Part shown: positions 27,436 through 36,915 of the stretch, in pieces | Layout: each line of letters begins with the position of its first letter | How positions within the stretch are numbered: position 1 is the first letter of the stretch | DNA from: Verrucomicrobia bacterium LW23 | Lineage (GTDB): Bacteria > Verrucomicrobiota > Verrucomicrobiia > Methylacidiphilales > UBA1321 | DNA: 64,000 nucleotides | Direction of reading: 5' to 3' | NCBI GenBank assembly: GCA_003054695.1 | Contig: QAZA01000039.1 | Span: 372,001 to 436,000 of the forward strand | Made by a program: the position numbers and the translations under genes | Notes under the pieces: generated by a model | The model's input: only the letters and a program-made list of their open reading frames with translations | The model's database searches: none | Told to the model about the DNA's origin: nothing

Positions 27436-30162
27436 TCAGTTCGGTACCGCTTCGGCGGGCTTCTCTGCGTTGGCTTCCGCCCGCTCCTGCGCTACGGATT
27501 CCGCCGTCACCATTTGCGGGCCCTGCTCCGGCTGGGGGCCGCGGCTGGCGGTGAATTTGACGTAGAGCCAGGCGCCGGCGACGTAGACGAGGCTGAGCAG
27601 CGGGATGATGATGCCCTCCCACGAGGGGTAGAGGCCCAGCCACAGGCCCATCCAGTTGGGGATGGTGAGGCCTTCGATAGGGTGGATGGGCAGCCAGCCG
27701 ATAGTTTGCAGAATGCGCACCGTGCTGCCGGTAAAGGTCATCAGAATCGACACGACCAGAAAGCCGGTCACCACAAGCATCTTGCGGTACGGCAACTTGT
27801 TGCCCAGCACAAAGATAAGCCAGCCCAGCACCAGAATCGACACCACGCCGATGCCAAAGCCCAGCGCCACGGAATCCGTGCCGCCGTCAAACATCAGCGA
27901 CTGCATAAACAGCGTCGTCTCAAAGCCTTCGCGGAAAATCGTGAGGAAGCCGACGCCCATCATGGCGATCGAATCCCACAGCGTGTCGGTCTTCTTGTTT
28001 ACCGCGCCGGCCAGCTCGCGAAGCGTGGAGTTCCAGCCCACCCAGTAGTATTTATGGAAGACCCAGTTCGTCACCATCAGCAGGATGCCGACCGCCGCGA
28101 TGGAGATGACCGCCTCCAGGTGCTCGCCGTATTTCATTAGAGAGGCGATGAGCGTTTGCGATAGCCAGAAGATCAGCACCGACGCCACCACGGCCAGCAG
28201 GGAGCCCACTGCGATAAGCTTGCGCTGCCGGGCGTAGGCCGCGCCGCGCATACCGGCCAGCAGGGCGGCCAGGATAACGACGGCCTCCAGGCCTTCGCGC
28301 GCCACAATTGTAAACGCCTGAAACACAACGGCCGCGGGGGAGATGACGACCTTGAGCAAGGCGCCGCATTCGTCCAGCAGGCCCAGCGTGCGCTGGTAGG
28401 CGGCTTCGATCTCGGCAATCGGCGCGCGGCGGTCCAGCAGCGCCTTGATGCCCAGCTTGCCGGGGTCGCCTTCCAGGAAGCTCTTCTCGGTACGGATGGC
28501 CAGCGCGGCGTCGCGCGTCATGGCGCGGATTTCGATTTCCGTGTCGAATGTGGAGTAGGCGTCCAGGCGCAGCGACTCCGCCTCCTGCCAGCGGCCGGCG
28601 CGGGCGGCTTTCAGGGAGTCCATGAGGCTGCTGCGCACTTCCAGCAGCATCTCGCTGATCACGTCCGTGCGGGCGCCGGCGCGGAAGAGGGTGAGCTCGT
28701 ACGGCCCCTCCAGGATGCCGAGAGCTGCGTTGGCGTGCCTGTGCACATCGGCGGAGGGCGCTTTGGAGGTGATGGCCTCTTCCAGCGCGTCCATCTCCTT
28801 CTCCAGCAGCGGCGCGTTTTTGGCGTGGATCTCGGCCTTGCTGGTGCGCCAGGCGGGCGCCAGCTCGTTGATGATTTCGTCGACGTTGGACGTAAACACC
28901 ACGGCCTCACGGTATTCGATCGGCACCACAATCCTGCCTTCGCGCACGCCCGCGTCAAACTCCTTGGGGATAAGGCGCAGCAGCTTCAGCATCAGGCGCT
29001 GGCGGCGGTTGATCTCGTTGTCGGTAAGCAGGTTAGGCAGCCCGAGCTCGATCGACTCGCGCCATTGCACAAAACCTTCCGGCAGGGTGATCTTCTCCGC
29101 CGACGCACCGGGGGCGGGCACGGGCTTGTCCGAGTTGGCGGCGGTGATGACCTGGCCGGAGTTGGATTCCGCCTCCGCGCCGGGCGCGGCTTTAAAGCGT
29201 GCAAGCCATGCCTCCGCCAACTGCTCGTAACTTCCGTTGCCCGAGGGTTTTGCACCGGCGGCAGCGGCCGGCACGTTGGCGGCGGCAACCAGCCACCCGG
29301 GCGTGTCGGCCAGGGTGTCGATCTCCGCCACGCGGCCGGCCAGGAGCGGCAGAGTGGGGTGGCCGGAGAGGATCAGGCGGCGCGCAGCCTCCAGCTTCTC
29401 GCGGATGCGGCTGGACTGGCAGGTAATCGCTTCGCGCGCAAGCAGTTGCGTCACGCCGTCCTGGGCGCTGCCGCTGGCGATGAGGCGCTGGATGGCCATG
29501 GCGCCCTCAATCAGGTTGGCGTGTTTGGGCAGGAGAATCATCGCGCGCCACATCTGGGTCGCGGCCACATCGCCACGCTTCTGGGCGGCCAGCATTTCGG
29601 CGGCGGCGATGTGCTCCAGGCGGGCGCGCGCCACGCCGGCCCACTCAGCGGCCTTGCGGTTGTCGGCAAACGACGGCGCGGCGCCGACAGACGGGCTGAG
29701 CGAATCGAACAGCCCCTTGACGAGCGCGGAGCCCTCGGGCGAGCGGACGTGGCCGGCCAGCACTTCCACCAGGCGGCGCGCCTCGGCGGCTTTCTCGCTC
29801 CACTCGGCGGCCGGCATTTCCGGGCCGGCGGCGTCCACCGTCATGCCCCAGCACAGCTTGCGCAGGTTCTCAAAGTCGAGCATCAGCATCGCGTCGGCGG
29901 GGATTTGCCCGGCGGGCGAGGAGGCGGGGGCAGCGGCCGGGGAATCCGCGCGGAGCGTGGCGGGGGAGGCCGCAAATGCCATAGCCATCGCCGTCGCAAA
30001 TAGCACAGCCACAAGCACCTTAGCTACACCCCGCACCGCGCGAACAGGCGCCCCCGGCACCACGGCCGTGCCATGGCGAAGCCAGTCGGCCAGGCGACAG
30101 GGGGTTGCGAGTGCCCCGGCAGGCGCGAATCTCGGCCGGAACGTGGTGGGGTGGTGCGTCAT
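27436..30162 (-). CDS. FTR1/EfeU-type iron permease with large periplasmic domain
   Basis: A 908-residue high-affinity iron permease. A signal region (about 45-65) is followed by roughly 550 residues of helical periplasmic sequence. The C-terminal FTR1 domain has seven helices and the two iron-binding REGxE motifs, AREGLEAVV and FREGFETTLF. The tail after the last helix is Gln/Glu/Ala-rich. Plain EfeU proteins are about 280 residues, so the N-terminal domain is a large addition, as seen in some FTR1 proteins with fused periplasmic modules. The EfeO-like gene lies upstream on the same strand. The start is ATG 30162; the Arg-rich first 45 residues suggest that a later start is possible. Confidence 0.9.
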   Translation of the reverse strand: MTHHPTTFRPRFAPAGALATPCRLADWLRHGTAVVPGAPVRAVRGVAKVLVAVLFATAMAMAFAASPATLRADSPAAAPASSPAGQIPADAMLMLDFENLRKLCWGMTVDAAGPEMPAAEWSEKAAEARRLVEVLAGHVRSPEGSALVKGLFDSLSPSVGAAPSFADNRKAAEWAGVARARLEHIAAAEMLAAQKRGDVAATQMWRAMILLPKHANLIEGAMAIQRLIASGSAQDGVTQLLAREAITCQSSRIREKLEAARRLILSGHPTLPLLAGRVAEIDTLADTPGWLVAAANVPAAAAGAKPSGNGSYEQLAEAWLARFKAAPGAEAESNSGQVITAANSDKPVPAPGASAEKITLPEGFVQWRESIELGLPNLLTDNEINRRQRLMLKLLRLIPKEFDAGVREGRIVVPIEYREAVVFTSNVDEIINELAPAWRTSKAEIHAKNAPLLEKEMDALEEAITSKAPSADVHRHANAALGILEGPYELTLFRAGARTDVISEMLLEVRSSLMDSLKAARAGRWQEAESLRLDAYSTFDTEIEIRAMTRDAALAIRTEKSFLEGDPGKLGIKALLDRRAPIAEIEAAYQRTLGLLDECGALLKVVISPAAVVFQAFTIVAREGLEAVVILAALLAGMRGAAYARQRKLIAVGSLLAVVASVLIFWLSQTLIASLMKYGEHLEAVISIAAVGILLMVTNWVFHKYYWVGWNSTLRELAGAVNKKTDTLWDSIAMMGVGFLTIFREGFETTLFMQSLMFDGGTDSVALGFGIGVVSILVLGWLIFVLGNKLPYRKMLVVTGFLVVSILMTFTGSTVRILQTIGWLPIHPIEGLTIPNWMGLWLGLYPSWEGIIIPLLSLVYVAGAWLYVKFTASRGPQPEQGPQMVTAESVAQERAEANAEKPAEAVPN

Positions 30163-30327
30163 GGTGGTGTGCGAGGGCTGGGGGACGCGCGCCGGGCAAA
30201 GTGCCAGCGTGCCGCGCGTCGAGTGTGTTTCGGAGCAAATCGGGAGGATTAGTGTAGTGGATGCGCGCCTGTCGGTAAAGCCGCGCTTCGGGAGAAGCTT
30301 TCAGTTATCCTGTTATCCCTTCCTATC

Positions 30328-30410
30328 CCCCCTTCGTGTCTTCGTGACTTTGCGGTTAACATTCCCCACGGATTGTTCACCACAAAGGCACGAAGTCACA
30401 AAGGGGGGAG
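30328..30410. repeat. Inverted repeat of the CACGAAG family (single hairpin form)
   Basis: CCCCCCTTCGTGTCTTCGTG on the left pairs with a matching segment ending CACAAAGGGGGG on the right. Located between the EfeO-like and EfeU-like genes. It is the simple form of the element whose arms enclose the nested repeats at 38132-38678 and 41373-41893. Confidence 0.75.
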
Positions 30411-30421
30411 AGGAGGATGCC

Positions 30422-31603
30422 TTATTTGGCCGCCTCGCTCGCCTTCTCCCCGGTTACGATGGCCGAGGCCTGGTCAATCTGCGGGACGAGTTTGTCCGCC
30501 ATCTCCTTGGCCTGGGCGGCCAGCTCATCGATCTGCGCGGGGGTGATGGCTTTGCCGGCTTTCTTCTCCTTTTCGGCCACCTGGTCGATGAAGCTGAGCA
30601 TGTTTTTGAAGCCGGTGTCGATAGATGTGGCGAGAGCCTTGTCCCTGGCCTCCACGTTGGGCTTAACCGCTGCGTACGTGGTGCTTACGCTGGTCATAAT
30701 GCCCTTCATATCGGAGACGCGGCTGACGGCGGCGAAGAGGCCGGACGTCTCGGGCGCGTAGCGGCTATCCTTCCAGTCGTCAAAATAGCCGCTCAGCGTG
30801 GGCGTCATCGTAACCAGGATGCCGAAGCAATCCGGCAGCGTGGGCGCCCAGGCGTTGCCGGCCGCCACCAGCTCGGCCGTTTTGGACTCCGCAACTTTGG
30901 CGGTGGCGACAACAAACGCGGGGTCGGGCAGCAGCTCGTCCTTGCCGTGGATCTTGACCTTCTGGCAAAACTCCTCGCTTTTGCCCCACAGCGCGGGCGC
31001 CATCAGGTAGGTAAAGAGGCTGCCTTTGCCCTCAATGGTTTTACCGCCGGCAAGCTCCAGCTTGACGGGGGCGGCCGGCAGGTCGGAGGTGGCCTTGTCG
31101 GCGGGCTGGCCGCTGTCCAGAAACACGTCAAAGTCGACCATCGTGTGCACGCCGGCCACGATGCCTTCCACCGTCTCGTAGCCAAAGCTGTCCAGCGCGT
31201 TGTAGTCGTCCTGCAGCAGGCTTACGAGTTTGCGCACCTCGTCAGGGGCCGCGGCGGCCGCCTTGTCCAGGCCGCCATGTTTCTCCGCCAGCGCCTGGTA
31301 GGCCGCGGCGTTTTTGACATACACCTTCGAGGCCTCGGCCATTTTGGCCAGGCGCACGGTAAGGTACTCCTTAAGCGTGGCAAACCGTTTGGCTGTTTCG
31401 GCATCCACGGCAGGGGCGGAAGCCGGGGCGTCCGCCGCCAGCGCTGAGGAAAGAGGAGCAGCCATGATGCCGCCAAGCGCCGCCATCAGGCCAACGCCCG
31501 CCGCCACCGCGGCCGTGCGACACGACAAGGAAAAGCGCGCGCGGGCAGGCGCGGTGCAGCTGTTGCTGCTGCTGAGACTCGGAGTCCGACCGTTGTATTT
31601 CAT
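30422..31603 (-). CDS. Periplasmic imelysin/EfeO-like protein
   Basis: A 393-residue exported protein (signal helix about 29-58). The mature part is helical and contains FGYETVEGIVAGVHTMVDFD, which I read as the region corresponding to the imelysin (M75) metal site, although the usual HxxE is not intact (HTMV). Repeated long helices, few cysteines and the position directly ahead of the FTR1 gene on the same strand support a role in delivering iron to the permease, as EfeO does for EfeU. The haem peroxidase EfeB is not present. The start is ATG 31603, preceded by a weak GGGTGG-like site. The family assignment is tentative. Confidence 0.6.
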   Translation of the reverse strand: MKYNGRTPSLSSSNSCTAPARARFSLSCRTAAVAAGVGLMAALGGIMAAPLSSALAADAPASAPAVDAETAKRFATLKEYLTVRLAKMAEASKVYVKNAAAYQALAEKHGGLDKAAAAAPDEVRKLVSLLQDDYNALDSFGYETVEGIVAGVHTMVDFDVFLDSGQPADKATSDLPAAPVKLELAGGKTIEGKGSLFTYLMAPALWGKSEEFCQKVKIHGKDELLPDPAFVVATAKVAESKTAELVAAGNAWAPTLPDCFGILVTMTPTLSGYFDDWKDSRYAPETSGLFAAVSRVSDMKGIMTSVSTTYAAVKPNVEARDKALATSIDTGFKNMLSFIDQVAEKEKKAGKAITPAQIDELAAQAKEMADKLVPQIDQASAIVTGEKASEAAK

Positions 31604-31857
31604 CGTTACCACCCTACCGCAGGTATCCAGCGCGTGCTGCCGCAGAGTTGTCATACTTTAGCGCGAAGTTGCGCCTTATTGGCGGTAAGTTGCGCATCAG
31701 ATGCATTAGCCGCGCTAATGCGCCCAGATTCCAGCCCGGTATGCCTGCCCGCGAGCCCCCTTTCCAGAGACCCGGCACGCCTTCCAACGCATCGGCCTTG
31801 CCATCCCCGCCGGCAGTACGCTAAGCCATACACGGAGCGTCGTCGCTCCGCCCCCTT

Positions 31858-34323
31858 ATGCCCAGCGCTGATCTCCATCTCCATTCCCGTTACTCGGACC
31901 GCCCGTCGGAGTGGCTTCTGCGAAAGGTGGGTGTGCCGCAGAGTTACAGCGATCCCGCCGCGCTGTACCAGAAGCTGCATGCCGCCGGCATGACGTACAA
32001 GACGATTACCGACCACAATCGCATTGAGGGCTGCCTGGAGATTGCGCACTTTCCGGATGTGTTTATCAGCGAGGAAGTTACGACCTATTTCCCCGATGGC
32101 TGCAAAATCCACCTCCTCGTCTGGAATATCACCGAGGAGCAGCATCGCGACATCCAGGCACTGCGGCCCAACATCTACGAGCTGGCCGGGTACCTGCGCG
32201 ACAACAACATAGCGCACGCTGTGGCGCACGCACTTGTCAGCCTCAATCAGCTGCTCACCATCGAGCATTTTGAGAAGCTGATCCTCCTCTTTAAAATCTT
32301 TGAGGGCCGCAACAGCAACCGCGAGCCGCTGGCGCAGACAACCGCCATGCTGTGTCTGCAAGCCCTTACGTCGCAGCATGTTGAGGAGATGGCCAACCGC
32401 CACGATCTGGCGCCGACCCACGCGGAGCCCCACAACAAGATCCTGACCGGCGGCTCCGACGACCATGGAGGCCTGTACGTGGCCCGCACCTACACGGAGG
32501 TAGCGCGCACCGCCTCCTCGCAGGGCGTGCACCACGGCAGCGCGGTGGCCATCCGCGAGTTTTTTGAGGCGCTGCAGCGCGGCGAGGCCGGCGCCATCGG
32601 GCCGATGGGCGATCCCCTATCACTCAGCAGCAGCATTTACGTCACCGCGTTTACCTACGCGGAGGACAAACTCAAACGCACCGCGCCCACCAGCGGCGGG
32701 CTTATGGCCAAGATGGCCGAGCGCTTTATCGCCGGGCAAAACCCCACGGCGTTTTCCCTCACGGAGCGCATTGGCCACATTGCGGAGGCGCTGCGCACCG
32801 GCAAGGCCTTCGACTTCGTCAAGCCGGGCGAGTCGACACTGGCGCGCGAGATTGGCAGCTACTTCTCCAACCCGGAGGTAAAGGCCGCGCTGGACAAGCT
32901 TATTGCCGCAGAGCCCAACGCGCAGCGCCGCTCCTTCCGCATGGCCTCGCACCTGACCAACGAGCTGAGCTACAAGCTCTGGTCGCAGTTCCTCACGCGC
33001 CTGCACAAAGGCAATCTGCTGGATGCGCTGCAGTCCATCAGCGGGCTGCTGCCCGTTGGCTGCGCAGTGCTGCCGTACGTCATGGCCTTTCACCAGCACG
33101 CGCCGGACCGCAAGCTGCTGGCCGCCGCCGCGCGCCGCATGACAGGCCGCCTGCCCAGCGTGCTGCAAAACGAAAAACGCGCCTGGTTTACCGACACGCT
33201 GGAGGACGTAAACGGCGTAGCCCGCACCATCCGCGCCATGACGCTGGCCGCCAAGAAGGCCGGCGCGGACCTCACGGTCGTCACCTCCCGCTCGGAGATT
33301 TCCATCCACGACATCCCGATCCGCAACTTCCCGCCCGTGGGCGAGTTCGAGATCCCCGAGTACGAGCTGCAAAAGCTCAGCTTCCCGCCCTTTCTGGAGA
33401 TGCTGGACTACCTGGAGCGCGGCAAGTTTACGGAGATCATCATCTCCACTCCCGGCCCCATTGGCATGTGCGCCTTTGCCAGCGCCAAGCTGCTGGGGCT
33501 GAAGGTGACCGGCATTTACCACACCGACTTTCCCCAGTACGCCCGCTTTCTCAGCGACGACGCGTTTGTGGAGACCATTACGTGGGGCTACATGCACTGG
33601 TTCTACGGGCAGTGCGACTCGGTCTTCGTCAACTCCGAGTTCTACCGCCGCTGCTGGATCGACCGCGGCATTGCGCCGGAGAAGCTCCGCATCTTCCCCC
33701 GCGGGCTGGATACCAGCAACTTCAGCCCGCGCCACTACGACGCCGCCTTTTGGACCCGCCGCAACGCCGCCGCCCGCGCGGCCGCCGGCGGCAGCCCGCC
33801 CGCACCGACGCTGCCCCAGCCGCCCGTGCTGCTGTACGTCGGGCGCGTCTCCAAGGAGAAGGACCTGGCGTTTCTGGCGGAAGTGCTTATAGCGCTGAAG
33901 GATAAAGGCCGCCGCTTTACCATGGCCGTCGTCGGCGACGGCCCCTACCGGCAAGAGTTGCAAACGCTGCTTCCCGACGCCATCTTTACCGGCGTGCTCA
34001 CCGGCAAGGAGCTCGGCGCCGCCTACGCCTCGGCCGACCTGTTCGTCTTCCCCAGCACCACGGACACCTTCGGCAACGTGGTTGTCGAAGCGATGGCCTC
34101 CGGCCTGCCCGTAGCCGTCAGCAACATCGGCGGCCCCCGCGAGCTGGTCACGACCGAACGCGAAGGCCGCGTCCTGCCCGCCCGCAACGTAGAGGCCTGG
34201 GTGCGCGGCCTGGAAGAAATGCTCGCCACCCTCCCCACCCGCGCCGCCCGCGAAGTCCTCGCCCAGAAAGTCCACGACGAACGCAGCTGGGACCGCGCCT
34301 TCACGACGTTTTGGGAGGGTTAA
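31858..34323 (+). CDS. PHP phosphoesterase-glycosyltransferase (GT4) fusion
   Basis: An 821-residue two-domain protein. Residues 1-230 form a PHP domain: DLHLHSRYSD at the start, TDHNRIEG, and GGSDDHGG near 200 carry the metal-binding residues. Residues about 440-820 are a GT-B glycosyltransferase of family 4: HTDFPQYAR, LLYVGRVSKEKDL and, near 745, GNVVVEAMASGLPV, where the Glu contacts the sugar nucleotide. The middle is helical. Similar fusions are known in other bacteria; the acceptor is unknown, but MgtA-like mannosyltransfer to a lipid is one possibility. It is cytoplasmic or membrane-associated. The ATG follows a C-rich leader. Confidence 0.88.
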   Translation: MPSADLHLHSRYSDRPSEWLLRKVGVPQSYSDPAALYQKLHAAGMTYKTITDHNRIEGCLEIAHFPDVFISEEVTTYFPDGCKIHLLVWNITEEQHRDIQALRPNIYELAGYLRDNNIAHAVAHALVSLNQLLTIEHFEKLILLFKIFEGRNSNREPLAQTTAMLCLQALTSQHVEEMANRHDLAPTHAEPHNKILTGGSDDHGGLYVARTYTEVARTASSQGVHHGSAVAIREFFEALQRGEAGAIGPMGDPLSLSSSIYVTAFTYAEDKLKRTAPTSGGLMAKMAERFIAGQNPTAFSLTERIGHIAEALRTGKAFDFVKPGESTLAREIGSYFSNPEVKAALDKLIAAEPNAQRRSFRMASHLTNELSYKLWSQFLTRLHKGNLLDALQSISGLLPVGCAVLPYVMAFHQHAPDRKLLAAAARRMTGRLPSVLQNEKRAWFTDTLEDVNGVARTIRAMTLAAKKAGADLTVVTSRSEISIHDIPIRNFPPVGEFEIPEYELQKLSFPPFLEMLDYLERGKFTEIIISTPGPIGMCAFASAKLLGLKVTGIYHTDFPQYARFLSDDAFVETITWGYMHWFYGQCDSVFVNSEFYRRCWIDRGIAPEKLRIFPRGLDTSNFSPRHYDAAFWTRRNAAARAAAGGSPPAPTLPQPPVLLYVGRVSKEKDLAFLAEVLIALKDKGRRFTMAVVGDGPYRQELQTLLPDAIFTGVLTGKELGAAYASADLFVFPSTTDTFGNVVVEAMASGLPVAVSNIGGPRELVTTEREGRVLPARNVEAWVRGLEEMLATLPTRAAREVLAQKVHDERSWDRAFTTFWEG

Positions 34324-34519
34324 GAGCAAATAACTTTGCGAATCATGTCGCAATGATCAACTCCGCCGTCATCGGAGAGGCTTTGCTCGAACACGGGGTG
34401 TCGACATTCTACCATTGTTGTGGAGAACATTCCCCTTTTGAAGGGAAAAGTTAGCCACCGATAACACCGATCGCACGGAGGGTATGGAGAGATCCTGGCG
34501 CCCACTTGGACTTGAGGCT
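34324..34519. repeat. Mosaic of dispersed-repeat remnants
   Basis: Holds AGCAAATAACTTTGCGAA at 34325-34342 (also near 1122 and 38424), GGTGTCGACATTCTA near 34399 resembling an end of the TGTCGACA repeat, and TAGCCACCGATAACACCG at about 34452 followed by GCACGGAGGG, one arm of the ACCACGGA-type repeat. No gene. Confidence 0.55.
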
Positions 34520-35266
34520 CTAACTCAGCTCGTCATCCTCGTCAAAATCGTCGCGGAGGTAGGGGTTGCCGCGGGCCTCGTGGCCGGTGGTGGTGGCGGG
34601 CCCGTGGCCGGGGTAGACGACGGTATCTTGCGGCAGGGGAAGCAGATGCGTGTAGATGCCGCGTCGCAGCACGGCCAGGGAGCCGCCGGGGAAATCCCAG
34701 CGGCCCAGCCCGCCGTTAAAGAGCACGTCGCCGCCGATGACGTAGCCCGGCCTGGCACCGGGGGCGCCGCCCGCCTCCGGCCGCATGTAAAACGCCACGC
34801 TGCCGGCGGAGTGCCCGGGGATGTGGAACGCCCGGAATGCCGCCCCTGCCACGGACCAGTCGGCCGCGCCGCGGTCCGGCAACGCAATCGGCTGCCACTG
34901 CGGCACAGGGCGAATGCCCGCGGCGGGCGGGAAGAAGCGGGAGAACAGAGCCGGCTGGCGCATCATGGGGGCGTCGGCATCGTGGGCGTGCACGGGGCAG
35001 TCGTGGTCGTCGGCAAGGCGCGCGGCGTCCCAAATGTGGTCGAAGTGGCCGTGCGTCAGCACCAGGGCGGCCAGGCGGATGCCGAGGCCGCGGATCATTT
35101 CGGCGGAGCCGTCCGGCGCGTCAAACATCACCCAGCCGCCGGGCGCGCGCACCAGCAAAAAGTTGGTGTGGAGCATGCCTGCCGTGCGCATCTCCGGGTG
35201 GGGCGCGGTGGTGGCGGGGGCGGGGGAAGGGGCGGACTGCTGCGTCTGCGGATCGGGGGTGGACAT
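34520..35266 (-). CDS. MBL-fold metallo-hydrolase (glyoxalase II-like)
   Basis: A 248-residue soluble hydrolase. Metal ligands follow the family order: THGHFDHIWD, HIPGHSAG, GGDVLF and YPGHGP. Fewer residues at the C-terminus than true glyoxalase II and no helical substrate-binding domain, so this is the shorter YcbL/hydroxyacylglutathione hydrolase-like type. The first 25 residues are Pro/Ser/Thr-rich; an internal start is possible but none is better supported. Transcribed away from the tRNA gene. Confidence 0.88.
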   Translation of the reverse strand: MSTPDPQTQQSAPSPAPATTAPHPEMRTAGMLHTNFLLVRAPGGWVMFDAPDGSAEMIRGLGIRLAALVLTHGHFDHIWDAARLADDHDCPVHAHDADAPMMRQPALFSRFFPPAAGIRPVPQWQPIALPDRGAADWSVAGAAFRAFHIPGHSAGSVAFYMRPEAGGAPGARPGYVIGGDVLFNGGLGRWDFPGGSLAVLRRGIYTHLLPLPQDTVVYPGHGPATTTGHEARGNPYLRDDFDEDDELS

Positions 35267-35407
35267 AGCGTGCTCAGAGTACGTGGAGTCGCGGCCTAAA
35301 AAAATCTAAAACTTTTCCTTGCGCCTTTCCCCCATATCCCGTACAACAAGCTTTCCACTCGCACGCAAGGTTGTTCAACATTGCGAGGCGTTTATGGTCC
35401 ACGAAGA

Positions 35408-35480
35408 GGGGTCATAGCTCAGTTGGTAGAGCGCCTCAATGGCATTGAGGAGGTCTGGGGTTCGAATCCCCATGGCTCCA
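35408..35480 (+). tRNA. tRNA-Ala (anticodon GGC)
   Basis: A 73-base cloverleaf. Acceptor GGGGTCA pairs with TGGCTCC (two G-T pairs), D arm GCTCAGTTGGTAGAGC, anticodon stem CCTCA/TGAGG with loop ATGGCAT (anticodon GGC), and T arm GGGGTTCGAATCCCC. The discriminator base is A; CCA is not encoded. Confidence 0.96.
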
Positions 35481-35607
35481 CTCTTCTTGGTTGTATTTCG
35501 GGCTTGGGTTGAAGTCGATGGCCTTCTTTTGGAAGGAGCACACTTTCAGTAAAAGTGTATCCATTTTGCTGCTACTCAGTCTTCATCCGGGAGGTGGAGC
35601 GGATTTT

Positions 35608-35683
35608 GTCCTTGGCGATATCATCACCCATCTGATAGTGAAGAGGTATTTATCGCCAAGTACGGAAAGTTTCGCCAAGGGGG
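35608..35683. repeat. Degraded copy of the CGCCAAGG repeat
   Basis: Contains TCCTTGGCGATATCATC on the left and TCGCCAAGTACGGAAAGTTT then CGCCAAGGGGG on the right, matching parts of the hairpin at 38229-38326. The surrounding 35481-35811 has no gene. Confidence 0.65.
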
Positions 35684-35811
35684 AACGGGATTCAGAGGAA
35701 GAAATGCGAAACCAACCGAATTGACGATTCGCCTTATGTCAAAGCAGGCAGGTTCGCGTGATCTTGTCTATGATCCTGCTCCTCAATGCGTCAGGGCTCC
35801 CTGCGTCCGCC

Positions 35812-36915
35812 CTAAAGCCCCAGCAGCGACGCGGGGAGCATGCCTTGCTCCCTGGCAAAGCGCATAAGGAGGACCTGGGCAGAGTTGACGACGTTGAAGG
35901 TGATGTGCAGGGCGATGGCCGCGTTGAGGGACCCTGTGTACTCGTAGGTAAGGCTAAGCACCAGCGCCAACACAAACAGGGGGAGGAATGACATGAGGTT
36001 GAAGTGAATGGCGGCAAAAACCAGCGAGGTGAGCAGGGTGGCGCCCCATGCGCCCAGGGCCGCGCGGCGGGGCCCTTCCCGCAGGCCGCTGCGGTCGCCC
36101 AGTGTCAGCAGGGTTTGCTTGATGGCCGGGTGCAGCAGGCCGCGAAAGACAATTTCCTCGTACACCGGCGCCACAAAAATCACTTTGGGCACAAAGAGCA
36201 GCAGCACCACATCCCACGGAAGCTCGCGAATGGCCTGGACGGGTGCCTGATCGGGCGTTGGCAGGTTAAGATGCTGATAAACAGCAAGTTGCGCCAGCAC
36301 CACCAGGTTGAGGATAGGAATGATGGCCAGAAAGAGCCAGATGCCGATCATCGCCGCCGTGCCGATGCTCATCCGGCGAAGGCCCAGGCGCTCGTTGCCC
36401 CTGGCCAGGGCGGCAAACAGCAAGAGAGCCGCGGCTGCCGGCACGCTGAGCGATACCGTGAGGGCGCACGCCGCCGCGAGGATGAGCATCCAGCCGAAGT
36501 TGTCATCCAGCTTAAAATGCGGCGGCGCGTTGTTGAAGGCCTGCGGCCCGTCGCGAAGCAATGCCAGCACGGCTAGGCGCAGCATGGCCAGCAGAGAGAG
36601 CAGGCACAAGCCGCCGTACACCGCAAAGGCCGTCACCGCCCAGGGCGGCAAATCCTGCGGGTTGAGACTGTGGGCGGAGGTGCCAGTGCCCCGGGAGGCC
36701 GTGGCCGCATTGGTTGGCGATGCCGGTACGGGGGCCTTCGGAGCAGGCGGGGCGACGGAGGCCTCGCCGACAATCGGCGGGGCGGAAGCGGCGGTAGCGG
36801 CGGAGGCGGTAAGGGGAGCGGCAACTGCAATCAGCACAGTCGCAAGCACTAACGCAGCGGCATGCGCGTACGCTTTCGGGGCGGGGGCGTGGCGGCAGTC
36901 GCTGCGGAAAATCAC
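35812..36915 (-). CDS. CPBP-family intramembrane metalloprotease
   Basis: A 367-residue membrane protein. A signal-like helix (about 17-42) and a Pro/Ala-rich segment precede about eight helices. The CPBP/CAAX protease motifs are present: YEEIVFRG (EExxxR), FAAIHFN (FxxxH) and LHITFN. Members cleave within or near the membrane; roles range from prenyl-protein processing to bacteriocin immunity, and no clue here favours one. The start is a GTG at 36913-36915 that overlaps the TGA of sppA (GTGA), so the two genes are translationally coupled. Confidence 0.87.
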   Translation of the reverse strand: MIFRSDCRHAPAPKAYAHAAALVLATVLIAVAAPLTASAATAASAPPIVGEASVAPPAPKAPVPASPTNAATASRGTGTSAHSLNPQDLPPWAVTAFAVYGGLCLLSLLAMLRLAVLALLRDGPQAFNNAPPHFKLDDNFGWMLILAAACALTVSLSVPAAAALLLFAALARGNERLGLRRMSIGTAAMIGIWLFLAIIPILNLVVLAQLAVYQHLNLPTPDQAPVQAIRELPWDVVLLLFVPKVIFVAPVYEEIVFRGLLHPAIKQTLLTLGDRSGLREGPRRAALGAWGATLLTSLVFAAIHFNLMSFLPLFVLALVLSLTYEYTGSLNAAIALHITFNVVNSAQVLLMRFAREQGMLPASLLGL

